DNA from: Parasedimentitalea marina
Lineage (GTDB): Bacteria > Pseudomonadota > Alphaproteobacteria > Rhodobacterales > Rhodobacteraceae
Length of the DNA stretch: 64,000 nt
NCBI RefSeq assembly: GCF_004006175.1
Contig: NZ_CP033219.1
Span: 186,001-250,000 of the forward strand
Direction: 5' to 3'
Shown here: positions 44,612-53,930 of the stretch, one piece after another
Position numbering within the stretch: position 1 is the first letter of the stretch
How the letters are laid out: each line of letters opens with the position of its first letter
Notes under the pieces: model-generated
Database searches by the model: none
Seen by the model: only the letters and a program-made list of their open reading frames with translations
Told to the model about the DNA's origin: nothing
Program-made: the position numbers and the translations under genes

Positions 44612-46321
44612 ATGCGCGACACGGGAACGACAGATAGCCAGCACGACGGTGACGTTGTCTTGGGCGACGATTGGGTTGCTCCAGACAACACAGTCGAGCG
44701 CGAAATGCTGGCCAAGCGGGCACGCCGCGGGCTGTTCTCGCTTAAGGGATCGCCGCTGACACGCAAGATCATCACCTTTAATCTGATTGCTCTGATCATT
44801 CTGGTCGCGGGTATTTTGTACCTCAATTCGTCTCGTCAGAGTCTGGTGCTGCAGCGCGCCGGCGCCGTTGTTGGCGAAGCCCGGCTGATTGCGGATGTGT
44901 TTGAGGCGCAATTGCCAGCCAGCGGCGCGGTTAGTCTTGCAGCTGGCGATGGCATCGATGTCGGGGCCACCCTGGAGGGGTTGAGCCTGCGGACAGGTGT
45001 CGAGGTTTTTGTTTTTGACATATCCGAAAACCTGATTGCCCAAACGTTAGGAAATTCCGAGAGCCAAGCGGTGGATCTGCTGAACGATGGCCAAACCGGA
45101 CGTACGCTGATCAGCGACGGGCTTTCTGCAATATGGGGTGCAGCTGAGCGGTTGGTGTCGTCCGAACAGGTCACCGAGCATGTCTCTCTTGAACACCAAT
45201 TGCGTCTGATGGTGCCGCGCGTGCTGTCCGATGGCACAAAAATCGAACCGGTTGTTGATACTGCCGGCGGCACTGTTTTTTCAGCGGTGACACCGATCAT
45301 GCAAAATGGCGACCCCATTGGGGTGGTCGCTGTGGCGTCACCAACGGGCGAGATCGACGCCTTAGTTCGGGCCGAGCGCGAGCGGGTTTTGCAGATGTTC
45401 GTCATCGCACTGCTGGTGTCTGTTGGCCTGTCTCTGGTGCTGGCCTCGACCATCGCCAACCCATTGGCAGATCTCGCCGAAGCCGCCGAGTTGGGCCGTG
45501 ATCGCGACACCCGCCGGGTTCAGCCGGGCCGCATCCGAATCCCGGATCTGTCGGCCCGCCCGGATGAAATTGGTCGACTGAGCCGGGCGCTGCGCGGCAT
45601 GGTCAAGGCCTTGTACAGTCGCATCGACAGCAACGAGCAGTTTGCTGCGGATGTTGCGCATGAAATCAAGAACCCCTTAGCCAGCCTGCAATCAGCGGTT
45701 GGGACACTGCGCATCGTCAAGCGTGAGGATCAACGCGAAACCCTGTTGTCAGTGATCGAACATGATGTGCGGCGGCTGGACCGGCTGGTCAGCGACATTT
45801 CCAACGCCTCACGCCTGGATGCAGAATTGGTAAAAGAAGAAGAAGAGCAGTTCGACCTGCTGGAAATGATTGGCAACCTGAACCAGTATCTGGGCGAAGA
45901 TGCCCGGGGTAAGGGGATCGATTATATCACAGACCTGACTGAAGGCCCGATTATGATTACCGGGCTAGAGGCGCGGTTGGCGCAGGTCTTTGTCAATCTG
46001 ATCACCAATGCAATTTCGTTCTGCGACGAGGGTGACGCGATTCGTGTCTGGGCCCGACGCCGCGCGAACCGGGTGCTGATCGTGGTTGAAGATACCGGCC
46101 CGGGCATCCCGGAGCAGGCGCTCAGTAAAATCTTCAAACGGTTCTATTCACAGCGTCCCGAAGAGCATTTCGGCAATAACTCGGGTCTTGGGCTGGCGAT
46201 TTCAAAACAGATCGTCGAGGCACATGGCGGCGTGGTCTGGGCCGAAAACATTCGCCCAACCGAAGTTGATATGACGTCAGAGCCATTGGGCGCCCGGTTT
46301 GTCGTCGGCCTGCCGGTCTAA
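44612..46321 (+). CDS. chvG: Sensor histidine kinase ChvG
   Basis: 569 aa. N-terminal cytoplasmic region, membrane helix (KIITFNLIALIILVAGILYL), large periplasmic sensor region, second helix (MFVIALLVSVGLSLVLAS), HAMP linker, phospho-His350 in FAADVAHEIKNPLASL, and an HATPase domain (N box NLITNAISFCDEGD, G1 VEDTGPGIPE, G2 NNSGLGLAISKQI). It acts on ChvI, encoded 36 bases upstream. ATG at 44612 follows GGAAGGG. In some relatives the periplasmic protein ExoR restrains this kinase; no exoR is visible here. Confidence 0.95.
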   Translation: MRDTGTTDSQHDGDVVLGDDWVAPDNTVEREMLAKRARRGLFSLKGSPLTRKIITFNLIALIILVAGILYLNSSRQSLVLQRAGAVVGEARLIADVFEAQLPASGAVSLAAGDGIDVGATLEGLSLRTGVEVFVFDISENLIAQTLGNSESQAVDLLNDGQTGRTLISDGLSAIWGAAERLVSSEQVTEHVSLEHQLRLMVPRVLSDGTKIEPVVDTAGGTVFSAVTPIMQNGDPIGVVAVASPTGEIDALVRAERERVLQMFVIALLVSVGLSLVLASTIANPLADLAEAAELGRDRDTRRVQPGRIRIPDLSARPDEIGRLSRALRGMVKALYSRIDSNEQFAADVAHEIKNPLASLQSAVGTLRIVKREDQRETLLSVIEHDVRRLDRLVSDISNASRLDAELVKEEEEQFDLLEMIGNLNQYLGEDARGKGIDYITDLTEGPIMITGLEARLAQVFVNLITNAISFCDEGDAIRVWARRRANRVLIVVEDTGPGIPEQALSKIFKRFYSQRPEEHFGNNSGLGLAISKQIVEAHGGVVWAENIRPTEVDMTSEPLGARFVVGLPV

Positions 46322-46324
46322 ACG

Positions 46325-46768
46325 ATGGGCGGCACAGGTGACATGTGCTTGCATGCAAGTTGCGTGACCCTGGATGGAAATGGATTGCTGATCCTTGGTG
46401 GCTCGGGCAGTGGTAAATCGACACTGGCCCTCTCACTGATGGCACTGGGTGCTGTGTTGATCGCAGATGACAGGGTGCTGTTGAGCCATGAACAAGGGGA
46501 TCTGATTGCCCGCTCACCAACCCAGATCAGCGGCTTGATCGAAGCGCGTGGGCTGGGCATTTTACGCGCCGACCAGTGCGATCAGACCACAGTTGGTACT
46601 GTGATCGATATGGACAGGCCAGAGGTTGAACGGCTGCCACCGGTGCGAACCATCGCGTTATTGGGGCAAACGGTAACGCTGTTACACAGACCTGACATTG
46701 CCCATTTGGCGCCAACCCTGTTACAATACCTCAAACGTGGACGACAGGACCCGGATGCAGAAACGTAG
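46325..46768 (+). CDS. hprK: HPr kinase/phosphorylase, short alphaproteobacterial form
   Basis: 147 aa, corresponding only to the C-terminal catalytic domain of HprK: Walker A LGGSGSGKSTLAL, ADDRVLL, and the signature ISGLIEARGLGIL. The N-terminal domain of Gram-positive enzymes is missing, as usual in this class. It phosphorylates Ser46 of HPr. It begins four bases after the chvG stop and overlaps rapZ by 14 bases. Confidence 0.94.
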   Translation: MGGTGDMCLHASCVTLDGNGLLILGGSGSGKSTLALSLMALGAVLIADDRVLLSHEQGDLIARSPTQISGLIEARGLGILRADQCDQTTVGTVIDMDRPEVERLPPVRTIALLGQTVTLLHRPDIAHLAPTLLQYLKRGRQDPDAET

Positions 46769-47627
46769 TGACTCTTTGATGCCTTTGGTGCTGGTGACTG
46801 GCCCGTCTGGTGCGGGGCGGTCCAGTGCAATCAATGTGCTTGAAGACCTGGGGTTTGAGGCGATTGATAACCTGCCGCTGCGACTGTTGCCGCGATTGGT
46901 GCTCACCGATAGGCTTGAATCCCCAATGGCGCTGGGACTGGACAGCCGAAACCGTGATTTCACCCCCGAGGCGCTGCTGGACCTGATCGCGGTGTTTGAA
47001 GGCTATCACCATGTTGCGCTGACTGTGCTATACTTGGATGCACGGCCTGACGTTTTGCTGCGGCGGTATTCGGAAACCCGCCGTCGTCATCCCTTGGCGC
47101 CTGCAGAGACACCAGAGATTGGCGTCAGCCGCGAGCTGGACCTGATGCGTCCGATTCGCGATCGGGCCGACATGTTGCTTGATACCTCGGACTTGAATGT
47201 GCACCAGCTGAAAGCGGAGATAGAACATTGGTTCGCCCCGGATGGCCGCTCACTTGCCCTGTCATTACAAAGCTTTTCGTACAAACGGGGCATCCCCCAC
47301 AGTGTGGATATGGTGTTTGATTGCCGTTTTCTGACCAACCCCTATTGGCAGGAAGGCCTGCGCGGATTGGATGGGCGTGACCCGGCAGTACAGGCACATG
47401 TGAAAACGGACCCGCGATATAGTGACTTCTTTGACCGGGTGCTGGGACTAACGGAATTGTTGCTGCCCGCCTACCGCGAAGAGGGGAAATCACACCTTTC
47501 AATCGCCTTTGGCTGCACCGGTGGCCAACATAGATCAGTGACATTGGCAGAAACACTCGCCAAAGCCCTTGCAGAAGGTGGTCAGCAAGTGTCAATTAGA
47601 CATCGCGAGCTGCAAGGCCAGCAGTAG
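46755..47627 (+). CDS. rapZ: RNase adapter protein / nucleotide-binding protein RapZ
   Basis: 290 aa. N-terminal P-loop domain (VLVTGPSGAGRSSAINVLEDLGFEAIDNLP) and the conserved C-terminal domain (SFSYKRGIPHSVDMVFDCRFLTNPYW; IAFGCTGGQHRSVTLAETLAKAL). In E. coli RapZ controls glmS mRNA decay with GlcN6P; in alphaproteobacteria the role is less clear, but it is always placed with hprK and PTS genes. ATG at 46755 overlaps hprK; an internal ATG at 46779 is possible. Confidence 0.95.
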   Translation: MQKRSDSLMPLVLVTGPSGAGRSSAINVLEDLGFEAIDNLPLRLLPRLVLTDRLESPMALGLDSRNRDFTPEALLDLIAVFEGYHHVALTVLYLDARPDVLLRRYSETRRRHPLAPAETPEIGVSRELDLMRPIRDRADMLLDTSDLNVHQLKAEIEHWFAPDGRSLALSLQSFSYKRGIPHSVDMVFDCRFLTNPYWQEGLRGLDGRDPAVQAHVKTDPRYSDFFDRVLGLTELLLPAYREEGKSHLSIAFGCTGGQHRSVTLAETLAKALAEGGQQVSIRHRELQGQQ

Positions 47628-47642
47628 AACAGAGAGGCCGGA

Positions 47643-48041
47643 TTGATCGGAATTGTGATTGTCGCGCACGGTGGACTTGCCGGGGAATATGTGGCCGCGT
47701 TGGAGCATGTTGTCGGTGAACAACCGTCGCTAAAGGCGATATCCATTGGCCCGGAAGATGACCGGGACGTTAAGCAAAAAGAGATATGCGCTGCTGCCGA
47801 GGAGGTGGACAGCGGGTCCGGCGTTGTGGTGGTCACTGATCTGTTTGGCGGCTCACCGTCGAACCTGAGTCTGAAAGCCTGTACCCCGTCCAATCGCCGC
47901 ATTCTTTACGGCGCGAACCTGCCACTGCTTATTAAGCTGGCAAAGTCCCGCCACATGCCAGTTGCGGATGCCGTCCGTCAGGCCCTGGAAGCGGGCAAGA
48001 AGTATATCAATTCCCAAAATATCAGCCCCGAGGGGGAATAA
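47643..48041 (+). CDS. manX: PTS EIIA component, mannose family
   Basis: 132 aa single EIIA-Man domain: IGIVIVAHGGLAGEYVAALEHVVG with phospho-His9 and VVVTDLFGGSPSNLSLKA. There is no EIIB, EIIC or EIID nearby, so it is a regulatory rather than a sugar-import protein, as expected for the incomplete alphaproteobacterial PTS. The start is TTG at 47643 after GAGAGG. Ten bases separate it from ptsH. Confidence 0.93.
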   Translation: MIGIVIVAHGGLAGEYVAALEHVVGEQPSLKAISIGPEDDRDVKQKEICAAAEEVDSGSGVVVVTDLFGGSPSNLSLKACTPSNRRILYGANLPLLIKLAKSRHMPVADAVRQALEAGKKYINSQNISPEGE

Positions 48042-48050
48042 TTGATTTAG

Positions 48051-48320
48051 ATGACGCAAAAAACACTCAAAATCGTAAATCAAAAAGGGTTGCATGCCCG
48101 TGCATCGGCTAAACTGGTCGAAGTGGTCGAGGGCTTTGACGCATCGGCCGAAGTTTCACGGGATGGATTGTCCGCCTCGGGCGATAGCATCATGGGACTT
48201 TTGATGTTGGCAGCCTCAATAGGAACGACTATTGACGTCGAAACCTCGGGCCCGGACAGTGATGCTCTGGCCCAGGCTTTAGAAACATTGGTGGCTGATA
48301 AGTTTGGCGAAGGCTTTTGA
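48051..48320 (+). CDS. ptsH: Phosphocarrier protein HPr
   Basis: 89 aa. Active-site His15 in NQKGLHARASAKL and regulatory Ser46 in GDSIMGLLMLAAS, the target of HprK. It passes phosphate from EI (PtsP, not in this window) to the EIIA encoded just upstream. With chvIG, hprK and rapZ it forms the module that links nitrogen/carbon state to envelope signalling. Confidence 0.96.
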   Translation: MTQKTLKIVNQKGLHARASAKLVEVVEGFDASAEVSRDGLSASGDSIMGLLMLAASIGTTIDVETSGPDSDALAQALETLVADKFGEGF

Positions 48321-48355
48321 GCCGGACCCGCATTCGAGAAGACAGGAATTGAGCT

Positions 48356-49249
48356 GTGGCGGATACCACTCAGGACAGGGACGGCAACCGCGTCACGCAG
48401 GCGGGTGAGCAAAGCGGCGAGGTTTATAACCGCCGGGCGCTGACCTATGCCAATTCCTTTGATGATCCCTGGACCTCGGGTGCGATCCGCGCCATCGAAT
48501 GGGCCACTGGCAAATTCACTATCCTGCGCATGGTTAGTAAGTTTGAAAAACACAATGCCGAGTATCGCGGCCAGAAGTTCTGGCGCGGTGCCCTGGCGAT
48601 TATGGGGATTGAGCTGCAAACCCCGGTCGAGCAGTTGCAGAACATTCCAACCGAGGGCCCCGTTGTCATCGTCGCAAACCATCCGCACGGCATGGTTGAT
48701 GGAATGGTTTTTGCTGAATTGGTTGGGCGGGTTCGCCAGGATTACCGCATCCTGACCCGTTCGGTTCTGACTGGTTTGGACGAGGCGGCGACCTCGTTCA
48801 TGATTCCGGTGCCGTTCCCGGACGATCCCGAGGCGCAGCGCAAGATGGTAGAAATGCGGGCGAAGGCGATGGCGCATTTGAAAGAGGGCGGCGTGGTTGC
48901 CCTGTTCCCATCGGGTGTGGTGATGACATCTGATACCTGGTTTGGGCCGGCGCAGGAAGCTGAGTGGAATGTTTTCACGGCGCAGATGATTCGCCGGTCC
49001 GGTGCAAAAGTTGTGCCGCTCTATTTCCCCGGTAGCAATTCACGGGCCTATCAGATTGCCAATAAGATCTCAGCGGTGTTGCGACAAGGCTTGCTGTTGC
49101 ATGAGATTGTTCGGTCGTGCAATCGCCCGCAGTCGCCGATCATCGGTGAAGTTGTGACTGACGCACAGATGGAACAGCTGAAAAGCGATCCGCGTGGCTT
49201 CATGGCCTGGTTGCGGCAACACACATTGAAGCTGGGCGACAAGGGCTAG
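48356..49249 (+). CDS. Lysophospholipid acyltransferase (PlsC-like)
   Basis: 297 aa. Acyltransferase block I is VIVANHPHGMVDGMVFAEL (HxxxxD with H and D) and block III is VVALFPSGVVMTSDTWFGP. An extended N-terminal region (about 95 residues) precedes the domain and no membrane helix is obvious. The family includes 1-acyl-glycerol-3-phosphate and ornithine-lipid acyltransferases; the acceptor here is unassigned. GTG start. It follows ptsH by 35 bases and may share its transcript. Confidence 0.85.
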   Translation: MADTTQDRDGNRVTQAGEQSGEVYNRRALTYANSFDDPWTSGAIRAIEWATGKFTILRMVSKFEKHNAEYRGQKFWRGALAIMGIELQTPVEQLQNIPTEGPVVIVANHPHGMVDGMVFAELVGRVRQDYRILTRSVLTGLDEAATSFMIPVPFPDDPEAQRKMVEMRAKAMAHLKEGGVVALFPSGVVMTSDTWFGPAQEAEWNVFTAQMIRRSGAKVVPLYFPGSNSRAYQIANKISAVLRQGLLLHEIVRSCNRPQSPIIGEVVTDAQMEQLKSDPRGFMAWLRQHTLKLGDKG

Positions 49250-49404
49250 CCACGGGTTTTCAAGAAATGAGCGCCTTTGGCGCACAGGCCTATTCCCCGC
49301 AGACCCGTACGCACCGTCCCGTGAAGATTGGGCGTGTCACGGGTTGCGCGGTTTCAGGTGCCGCCCTGTGTCAGCAGAGCAGCCGTGATCCGGAAGAGAC
49401 CGGG

Positions 49405-50280
49405 TCAGCGGGTCGGAACAGGTGTTTCGCCGCGGTAATCGTAGAATCCACGTTGAGTCTTGCGGCCAAGCCAGCCGGCCTCGACATATTTGGTCAGCAG
49501 CGGGCAGGGGCGGTATTTGGTGTCAGCAAGCCCATCATGCAACACGTTCATAATCGCCAGACAGGTGTCCAGACCAATAAAGTCAGCCAGCTCTAACGGG
49601 CCCATCGGATGGTTGGCCCCCAGTTTCAGGGATAGGTCAATGGACTGCACCGAGCCAACGCCCTCGTAGAGAGTATAGACCGCCTCGTTGATCATCGGCA
49701 TCAGGATGCGGTTGACGATAAAGGCGGGGAAGTCCTCGGCGCTGGCAGCGGTCTTGTTCAACCGCTCGACCACGCCGTGGCAGGCTGCATATGTTTCCTT
49801 ATCCGTGGCGATGCCGCGAATCAGTTCGACCAATTGCATCACCGGCACCGGGTTCATGAAGTGGAAACCCATGAATCGCTCGGGTCTGTCGGTGCGGGAC
49901 GCCAGTCGGGTGATGGAGATCGACGAGGTGTTTGAGGTCAGGATGGTATGTGGCAGCAAATGTGGCAGCAACTCATCGAAAATTGCTTGTTTAATCGTTT
50001 CCCGCTCGGTTGCGGCTTCAATCACCAGATCAGTGGCCCCAACATCTGCCAGGGCTAATGTCGGGGTGATCCGGGCCATTGCAGTTGACATCGCTTCGGC
50101 CGGAATTTTGCCCTTGCTGACCTGGCGGGCCATATTTTTCTCTATGGATTCAATGGCACTGTCCAAGGCTTGTTGGCTGACGTCGTTCAGAACAACATCA
50201 TAGTCCGCCAGAGCCATCACATGGGCGATGCCGTTGCCCATCTGTCCTGCTCCGATAATGCCGATTTTTTGGATGGTCAT
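49405..50280 (-). CDS. hbdA: 3-hydroxybutyryl-CoA dehydrogenase
   Basis: 291 aa. N-terminal NAD-binding fold IQKIGIIGAGQMGNGIAHVMALADYDVVLNDVS, catalytic His and substrate motif RFMGFHFMNPVPVMQLVELI, C-terminal helical dimer domain with PAFIVNRILMPMINEA and HPMGPLELADFIGLDTCL. It interconverts 3-hydroxybutyryl-CoA and acetoacetyl-CoA, feeding beta-oxidation or the butanoate/PHB and ethylmalonyl-CoA routes. Conserved neighbour of the etf genes in roseobacters. Confidence 0.95.
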   Translation of the reverse strand: MTIQKIGIIGAGQMGNGIAHVMALADYDVVLNDVSQQALDSAIESIEKNMARQVSKGKIPAEAMSTAMARITPTLALADVGATDLVIEAATERETIKQAIFDELLPHLLPHTILTSNTSSISITRLASRTDRPERFMGFHFMNPVPVMQLVELIRGIATDKETYAACHGVVERLNKTAASAEDFPAFIVNRILMPMINEAVYTLYEGVGSVQSIDLSLKLGANHPMGPLELADFIGLDTCLAIMNVLHDGLADTKYRPCPLLTKYVEAGWLGRKTQRGFYDYRGETPVPTR

Positions 50281-50435
50281 GACTTGGGCCTTTCGGGTTG
50301 CCTGCGGCGCGATCTTAACGAGCGGGTCATGCCAGGTACAAGTGGGATCGACCCGTATTTAAGCGATTTTTAACATTAGCCTTTTGGCAAGATTCTCGCG
50401 TCACAGTAGTACTCGGGTGAAAATTGGTGGAAACT

Positions 50436-51272
50436 ATGAGCTATGAACTGACAGGCGCGTCAGCGCTATCGGACGAGCCATGCCGATATGGCAAATCAAA
50501 ATTATTAGTAAGGGGGCCCCGTCGGGACCTTGAAGATCCGTATCTCGCATTTATGGGTGGAGCAGAAGTTTACGGGCGGTTTGTTGAACGCCCTTTTGTC
50601 GCTCGCCTTGAAGAAACGTTGGGGCGGCCCTGTGTGAATCTTGGCAGTGTAAATGCCGGCCTGGACAGTTTTGTTCAGGATGAAGAATTGAAACTGGTGG
50701 CACGGGGTGCTGATCTTACGGTGCTACAGGTGCTGAGCGCCCAGAATATCTCGAACCAAATGTACCGGGTGCATCCACGGCGCAATGATCGGTTCTTGCA
50801 GGCCAGTGAAGCCCTGACGGCATTGTACAGTGATGTGGATTTTACCGAGTTCCATTTCAATAAGCATTTGCTGACCGGGCTGGACGCTTGTTCGGCTGAA
50901 CGATTTGTTGCGGTGCGCAGCGAGCTGGAGACGGCTTGGGTCGAGCGTATGCGCCAAATAATCGAAGAGCTGGACGGCCAGGTTGTACTGCTGTGGTTGC
51001 GCTATGATCTGGACAAAGGGGCCAGGGGAAGCAGTCTGCTGGGGCAGGAACCCACCATGGTAGAGGCCGCGATGATTGACGCTTTGCGCGGTCACGTGCA
51101 GGGGGTCATTGAATTACCAGTGCAGACTGCGGGCGCGGCTGATGATGTCGACGGCATGGTGCTGGGACAGATGGATTTGCCTGCCGCAGGGCGTACGATT
51201 GGCCCGATGGAACACATGCGCATCGCCAATGCAGCTGCTGAAGGCCTGCGTAAGGTTCTGGCCGAAGGCTGA
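50436..51272 (+). CDS. DUF6473 family protein
   Basis: 278 aa, no signal peptide or membrane span. The opening YELTGASALSDEPCRYGKSKLLVRGPRRDLEDPYLAFMGGAEVYGRFVERPF, then VNLGSVNAGLDSF and NQMYRVHPRRNDRFL, are the pattern I associate with DUF6473 proteins of roseobacters. An SGNH-hydrolase-like or sulfotransferase-like role has no support from motifs visible here. ATG at 50436 follows GGTGG. It is a single gene between hbdA and etfA, ending at a strong bidirectional terminator. Confidence 0.8.
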   Translation: MSYELTGASALSDEPCRYGKSKLLVRGPRRDLEDPYLAFMGGAEVYGRFVERPFVARLEETLGRPCVNLGSVNAGLDSFVQDEELKLVARGADLTVLQVLSAQNISNQMYRVHPRRNDRFLQASEALTALYSDVDFTEFHFNKHLLTGLDACSAERFVAVRSELETAWVERMRQIIEELDGQVVLLWLRYDLDKGARGSSLLGQEPTMVEAAMIDALRGHVQGVIELPVQTAGAADDVDGMVLGQMDLPAAGRTIGPMEHMRIANAAAEGLRKVLAEG

Positions 51273-51290
51273 GACGAACTGGTTTCAAAC

Positions 51291-51323
51291 AAAAAGGCCC
51301 GCAGGTGATCGGCGGGCCTTTTG
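51291..51323. terminator. Bidirectional rho-independent terminator
   Basis: AAAAGGCCCGC / GCGGGCCTTTT perfect 10-11 bp stem with a 9-base loop between the DUF6473 gene and the convergent etfA. Confidence 0.93.
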
Positions 51324-51363
51324 TTAACAATGTAGGGTGCGTGCTGGCACGCAGCGCTGGGAC

Positions 51364-52293
51364 TTAGCCAAGCTTTTCGGTCAGTTCCGGCACGGCCTGG
51401 AACAGGTCTGCAACCAGACCAAAATCAGCCACCTGGAAGATCGGCGCTTCTTCGTCTTTGTTGATCGCAACGATGACCTTGGAGTCTTTCATGCCAGCCA
51501 GGTGTTGGATCGCACCTGAGATGCCAACGGCAACATAGAGGTCCGGAGCAACAACTTTACCGGTCTGGCCAACTTGCCAGTCGTTCGGGGCATAGCCTGA
51601 ATCGACTGCCGCGCGGGACGCACCAACTGCGGCACCCAGTTTGTCTGCCAGGGCTTCGATCAGCTTGAAGTCGTCCTCGGAGCCAACACCACGACCACCG
51701 GAAACAACCACGCCAGCCGATGTCAGCTCGGGGCGATCGCTTGCGGCAACCTTGTCTTCAACCCATTCGGACAGGCCGGGGTTTTCAACAGCGCCGATGG
51801 TTTCAACCGATGCCGAGCCGCCGTCTGCGGCCGCGTCAAAGGTCGATGTCCGGAAGGAGATTACCTTCTTGGCGTCGGTTGATTTGATGGTCTGGATCGC
51901 ATTACCAGCATAGATCGGACGCTCAAAGGTGTTGCCATCGACAACGCCAGAAACATCCGACAGAACCATCACGTCCAGAAGTGCAGCCACGCGGGGCAGA
52001 ACGTTCTTGGCGTCAGTGGTGGCTGGGGCAACGATGTGCTCGTAGTCGCCTGCCAGGCTGGCGATCAGTGCCGCAGTAGGTTCCGCAAGGCGGTGACCCA
52101 GCGAGGCATCTTCGGCAACCAGAACGCGGGCAACGCCAGCGATTTTGGCGGCGTCGTCAGCAGCAGCAGCGGCGGATGCGCCGGCACAGAGCACGGTGAT
52201 GTCGCCCAGAGAACCAGCAGCAGTTACTGCTTTGGCAGTGGCATCCAGCGCCAGCGCGCCGTCGGTCACTTCAGCAAGGAGAAGAACAGCCAT
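51364..52293 (-). CDS. etfA: Electron transfer flavoprotein alpha subunit
   Basis: 309 aa. FAD-binding C-terminal part: [77 protein letters not shown]. It accepts electrons from acyl-CoA dehydrogenases (including Mcd encoded 12 kb away) and passes them to ETF-ubiquinone oxidoreductase. Its start shares one base with the etfB stop. Confidence 0.98.
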   Translation of the reverse strand: MAVLLLAEVTDGALALDATAKAVTAAGSLGDITVLCAGASAAAAADDAAKIAGVARVLVAEDASLGHRLAEPTAALIASLAGDYEHIVAPATTDAKNVLPRVAALLDVMVLSDVSGVVDGNTFERPIYAGNAIQTIKSTDAKKVISFRTSTFDAAADGGSASVETIGAVENPGLSEWVEDKVAASDRPELTSAGVVVSGGRGVGSEDDFKLIEALADKLGAAVGASRAAVDSGYAPNDWQVGQTGKVVAPDLYVAVGISGAIQHLAGMKDSKVIVAINKDEEAPIFQVADFGLVADLFQAVPELTEKLG

Positions 52294-53051
52294 TACACAG
52301 CCCCCGCTTCTTTGAGTTTCTCAATCAGTTCGTCAACCGAGCCAACCATGATGCCAGCCGCGCGGGCGTCGGGTTCTGTTGTCGAGACAATTTCCAGACG
52401 CGGGGTGACATCAACACCGTAATCTTCGGCGGTTTTGGCATCCATCGGCTTTTTCTTGGCCTTCATGATGTTCGGCAGCGAGGCATACCGTGGCTCGTTC
52501 AGGCGCAGGTCAACCGAGATGATAGCAGGCATTGCAACCTTGATGGTCTGCAAGCCGCCGTCAACTTCGCGGGTCACAACAGCGCTGTCGCCGTCAATGT
52601 CCAGCTCCGAGGCGAACGTACCCTGCGACCAGCCCAGCAGTGCAGATAGCATCTGGCCGGTGGCGTTCATGTCGTTGTCGATGGCTTGCTTGCCACAGAG
52701 AACCAGACCGGGCTGTTCTTCGTCGACAATCGCCTTCAGGATCTTGGCAACGGCCAGTGGCTCGATGTCGGTTTGCACGTCGTCGGCAGCGACAACCAAA
52801 ATGGCACGGTCGGCGCCCATGGCCAGGGCCGTGCGCAGGGTTTCCTGCGCCTGCTTGACGCCGATCGAGACCGCGATGATCTCGTCTGCCTTGCCGGCCT
52901 CTTTCAGGCGAATGGCCTCTTCGACGGCAATCTCGTCAAAGGGGTTCATCGACATTTTGACATTGGCGAGATCGACACCGCTTCCATCCGCTTTGACACG
53001 AACTTTCACGTTATAGTCGATCACACGTTTGACAGGCACAAGTACCTTCAT
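52293..53051 (-). CDS. etfB: Electron transfer flavoprotein beta subunit
   Basis: 252 aa, AMP-binding partner of Etf[27 protein letters not shown] at the start, [21 protein letters not shown] and the beta signature [28 protein letters not shown] at 53051 follows AAGGAGATACGCAAA. First gene of the etfBA operon; the 293 bases upstream contain no other gene. Confidence 0.98.
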   Translation of the reverse strand: MKVLVPVKRVIDYNVKVRVKADGSGVDLANVKMSMNPFDEIAVEEAIRLKEAGKADEIIAVSIGVKQAQETLRTALAMGADRAILVVAADDVQTDIEPLAVAKILKAIVDEEQPGLVLCGKQAIDNDMNATGQMLSALLGWSQGTFASELDIDGDSAVVTREVDGGLQTIKVAMPAIISVDLRLNEPRYASLPNIMKAKKKPMDAKTAEDYGVDVTPRLEIVSTTEPDARAAGIMVGSVDELIEKLKEAGAV

Positions 53052-53344
53052 TTTGCGTATCTCCTTAACAAACGGCGAGCCGTCCAAGCGACTCCCCCTC
53101 TATGCTCTCGGTGCGTTGATACCGACTGCTTTGCGACTGCAACAGAGAAAAATCGTCACATTAGTGCTCGCCGACGTCGCGTTTGCTCATTTGCAGGGCT
53201 ATCTTTGCAAGAATGTTTCCGATGGAAAATTGTCAGTTCCTCACATAGCCCTATCCAGCCACCGACATGGTGTGTCAGCGGCTGTCGAGAGGGAGGTGCA
53301 TTAAGTGATTCGCGATTGCCCTGTGGTTGCGTGTGGGCCGACAA

Positions 53345-53929
53345 TTAACGATTGGCGCCGGGAACCCACAGCACGTCGTCAGAGCCATTATTATTGGCCA
53401 CACGGGCGGCAACAAAGAACCAGTCAGACAGCCGGTTCAGGTATTTCACCGCGGCTGGATTGACCGCTTCACTGGTGGCCAACTCGGTGGTCAGGCGCTC
53501 TGCGCGGCGCGCCACGGTGCGGCAGACATGCAGATGTGCAGAGAGTGCGGACCCCCCCGGCAGCACAAAGCTGCGCAGTGGCGACAGATCCTTGTTCATC
53601 GCGTCGATCTCGGCCTCTAGCCGGTCCACCTGCGTCGCAGCCATGCGCAGCGGCGGATATTCGGCCTTGGCGTCCTGCTCCATATCGGGGCGACAAAGAT
53701 CAGCGCCAAGATCAAACAGGTCGTTTTGAATACGCGCCAAGGCGCCATCCATTGCCGTGTTCTGGGCGCTTTCAGCGTCAAGCCGGGCCACCCCAACAAA
53801 GGCGTTCAGCTCGTCCGAGGTGCCATAGGCGTTGACGCGGGCGTCGTGTTTGGCGACGCGAGTGCCATTGCCAAGCGCGGTGTCGCCCTTATCGCCGGTG
53901 CGGGTGTAGATCTTGTTCAGAACCACCAT
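53345..53929 (-). CDS. pduO: Cob(I)alamin adenosyltransferase, PduO/MMAB type
   Basis: 194 aa. ATP-binding start VVLNKIYTRTGDKGDTALGNG and the conserved helix SDELNAFVGVARL, SFVLPGGSALSAHLHVCRTVARRAER and LNRLSDWFFVAARVAN. It adds the adenosyl group to cob(I)alamin, giving the coenzyme for methylmalonyl- and ethylmalonyl-CoA mutases. ATG at 53929 with GGGAGGG upstream, one base from the stop of the preceding small membrane gene. Confidence 0.95.
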   Translation of the reverse strand: MVVLNKIYTRTGDKGDTALGNGTRVAKHDARVNAYGTSDELNAFVGVARLDAESAQNTAMDGALARIQNDLFDLGADLCRPDMEQDAKAEYPPLRMAATQVDRLEAEIDAMNKDLSPLRSFVLPGGSALSAHLHVCRTVARRAERLTTELATSEAVNPAAVKYLNRLSDWFFVAARVANNNGSDDVLWVPGANR

Positions 53930-53930
53930 G

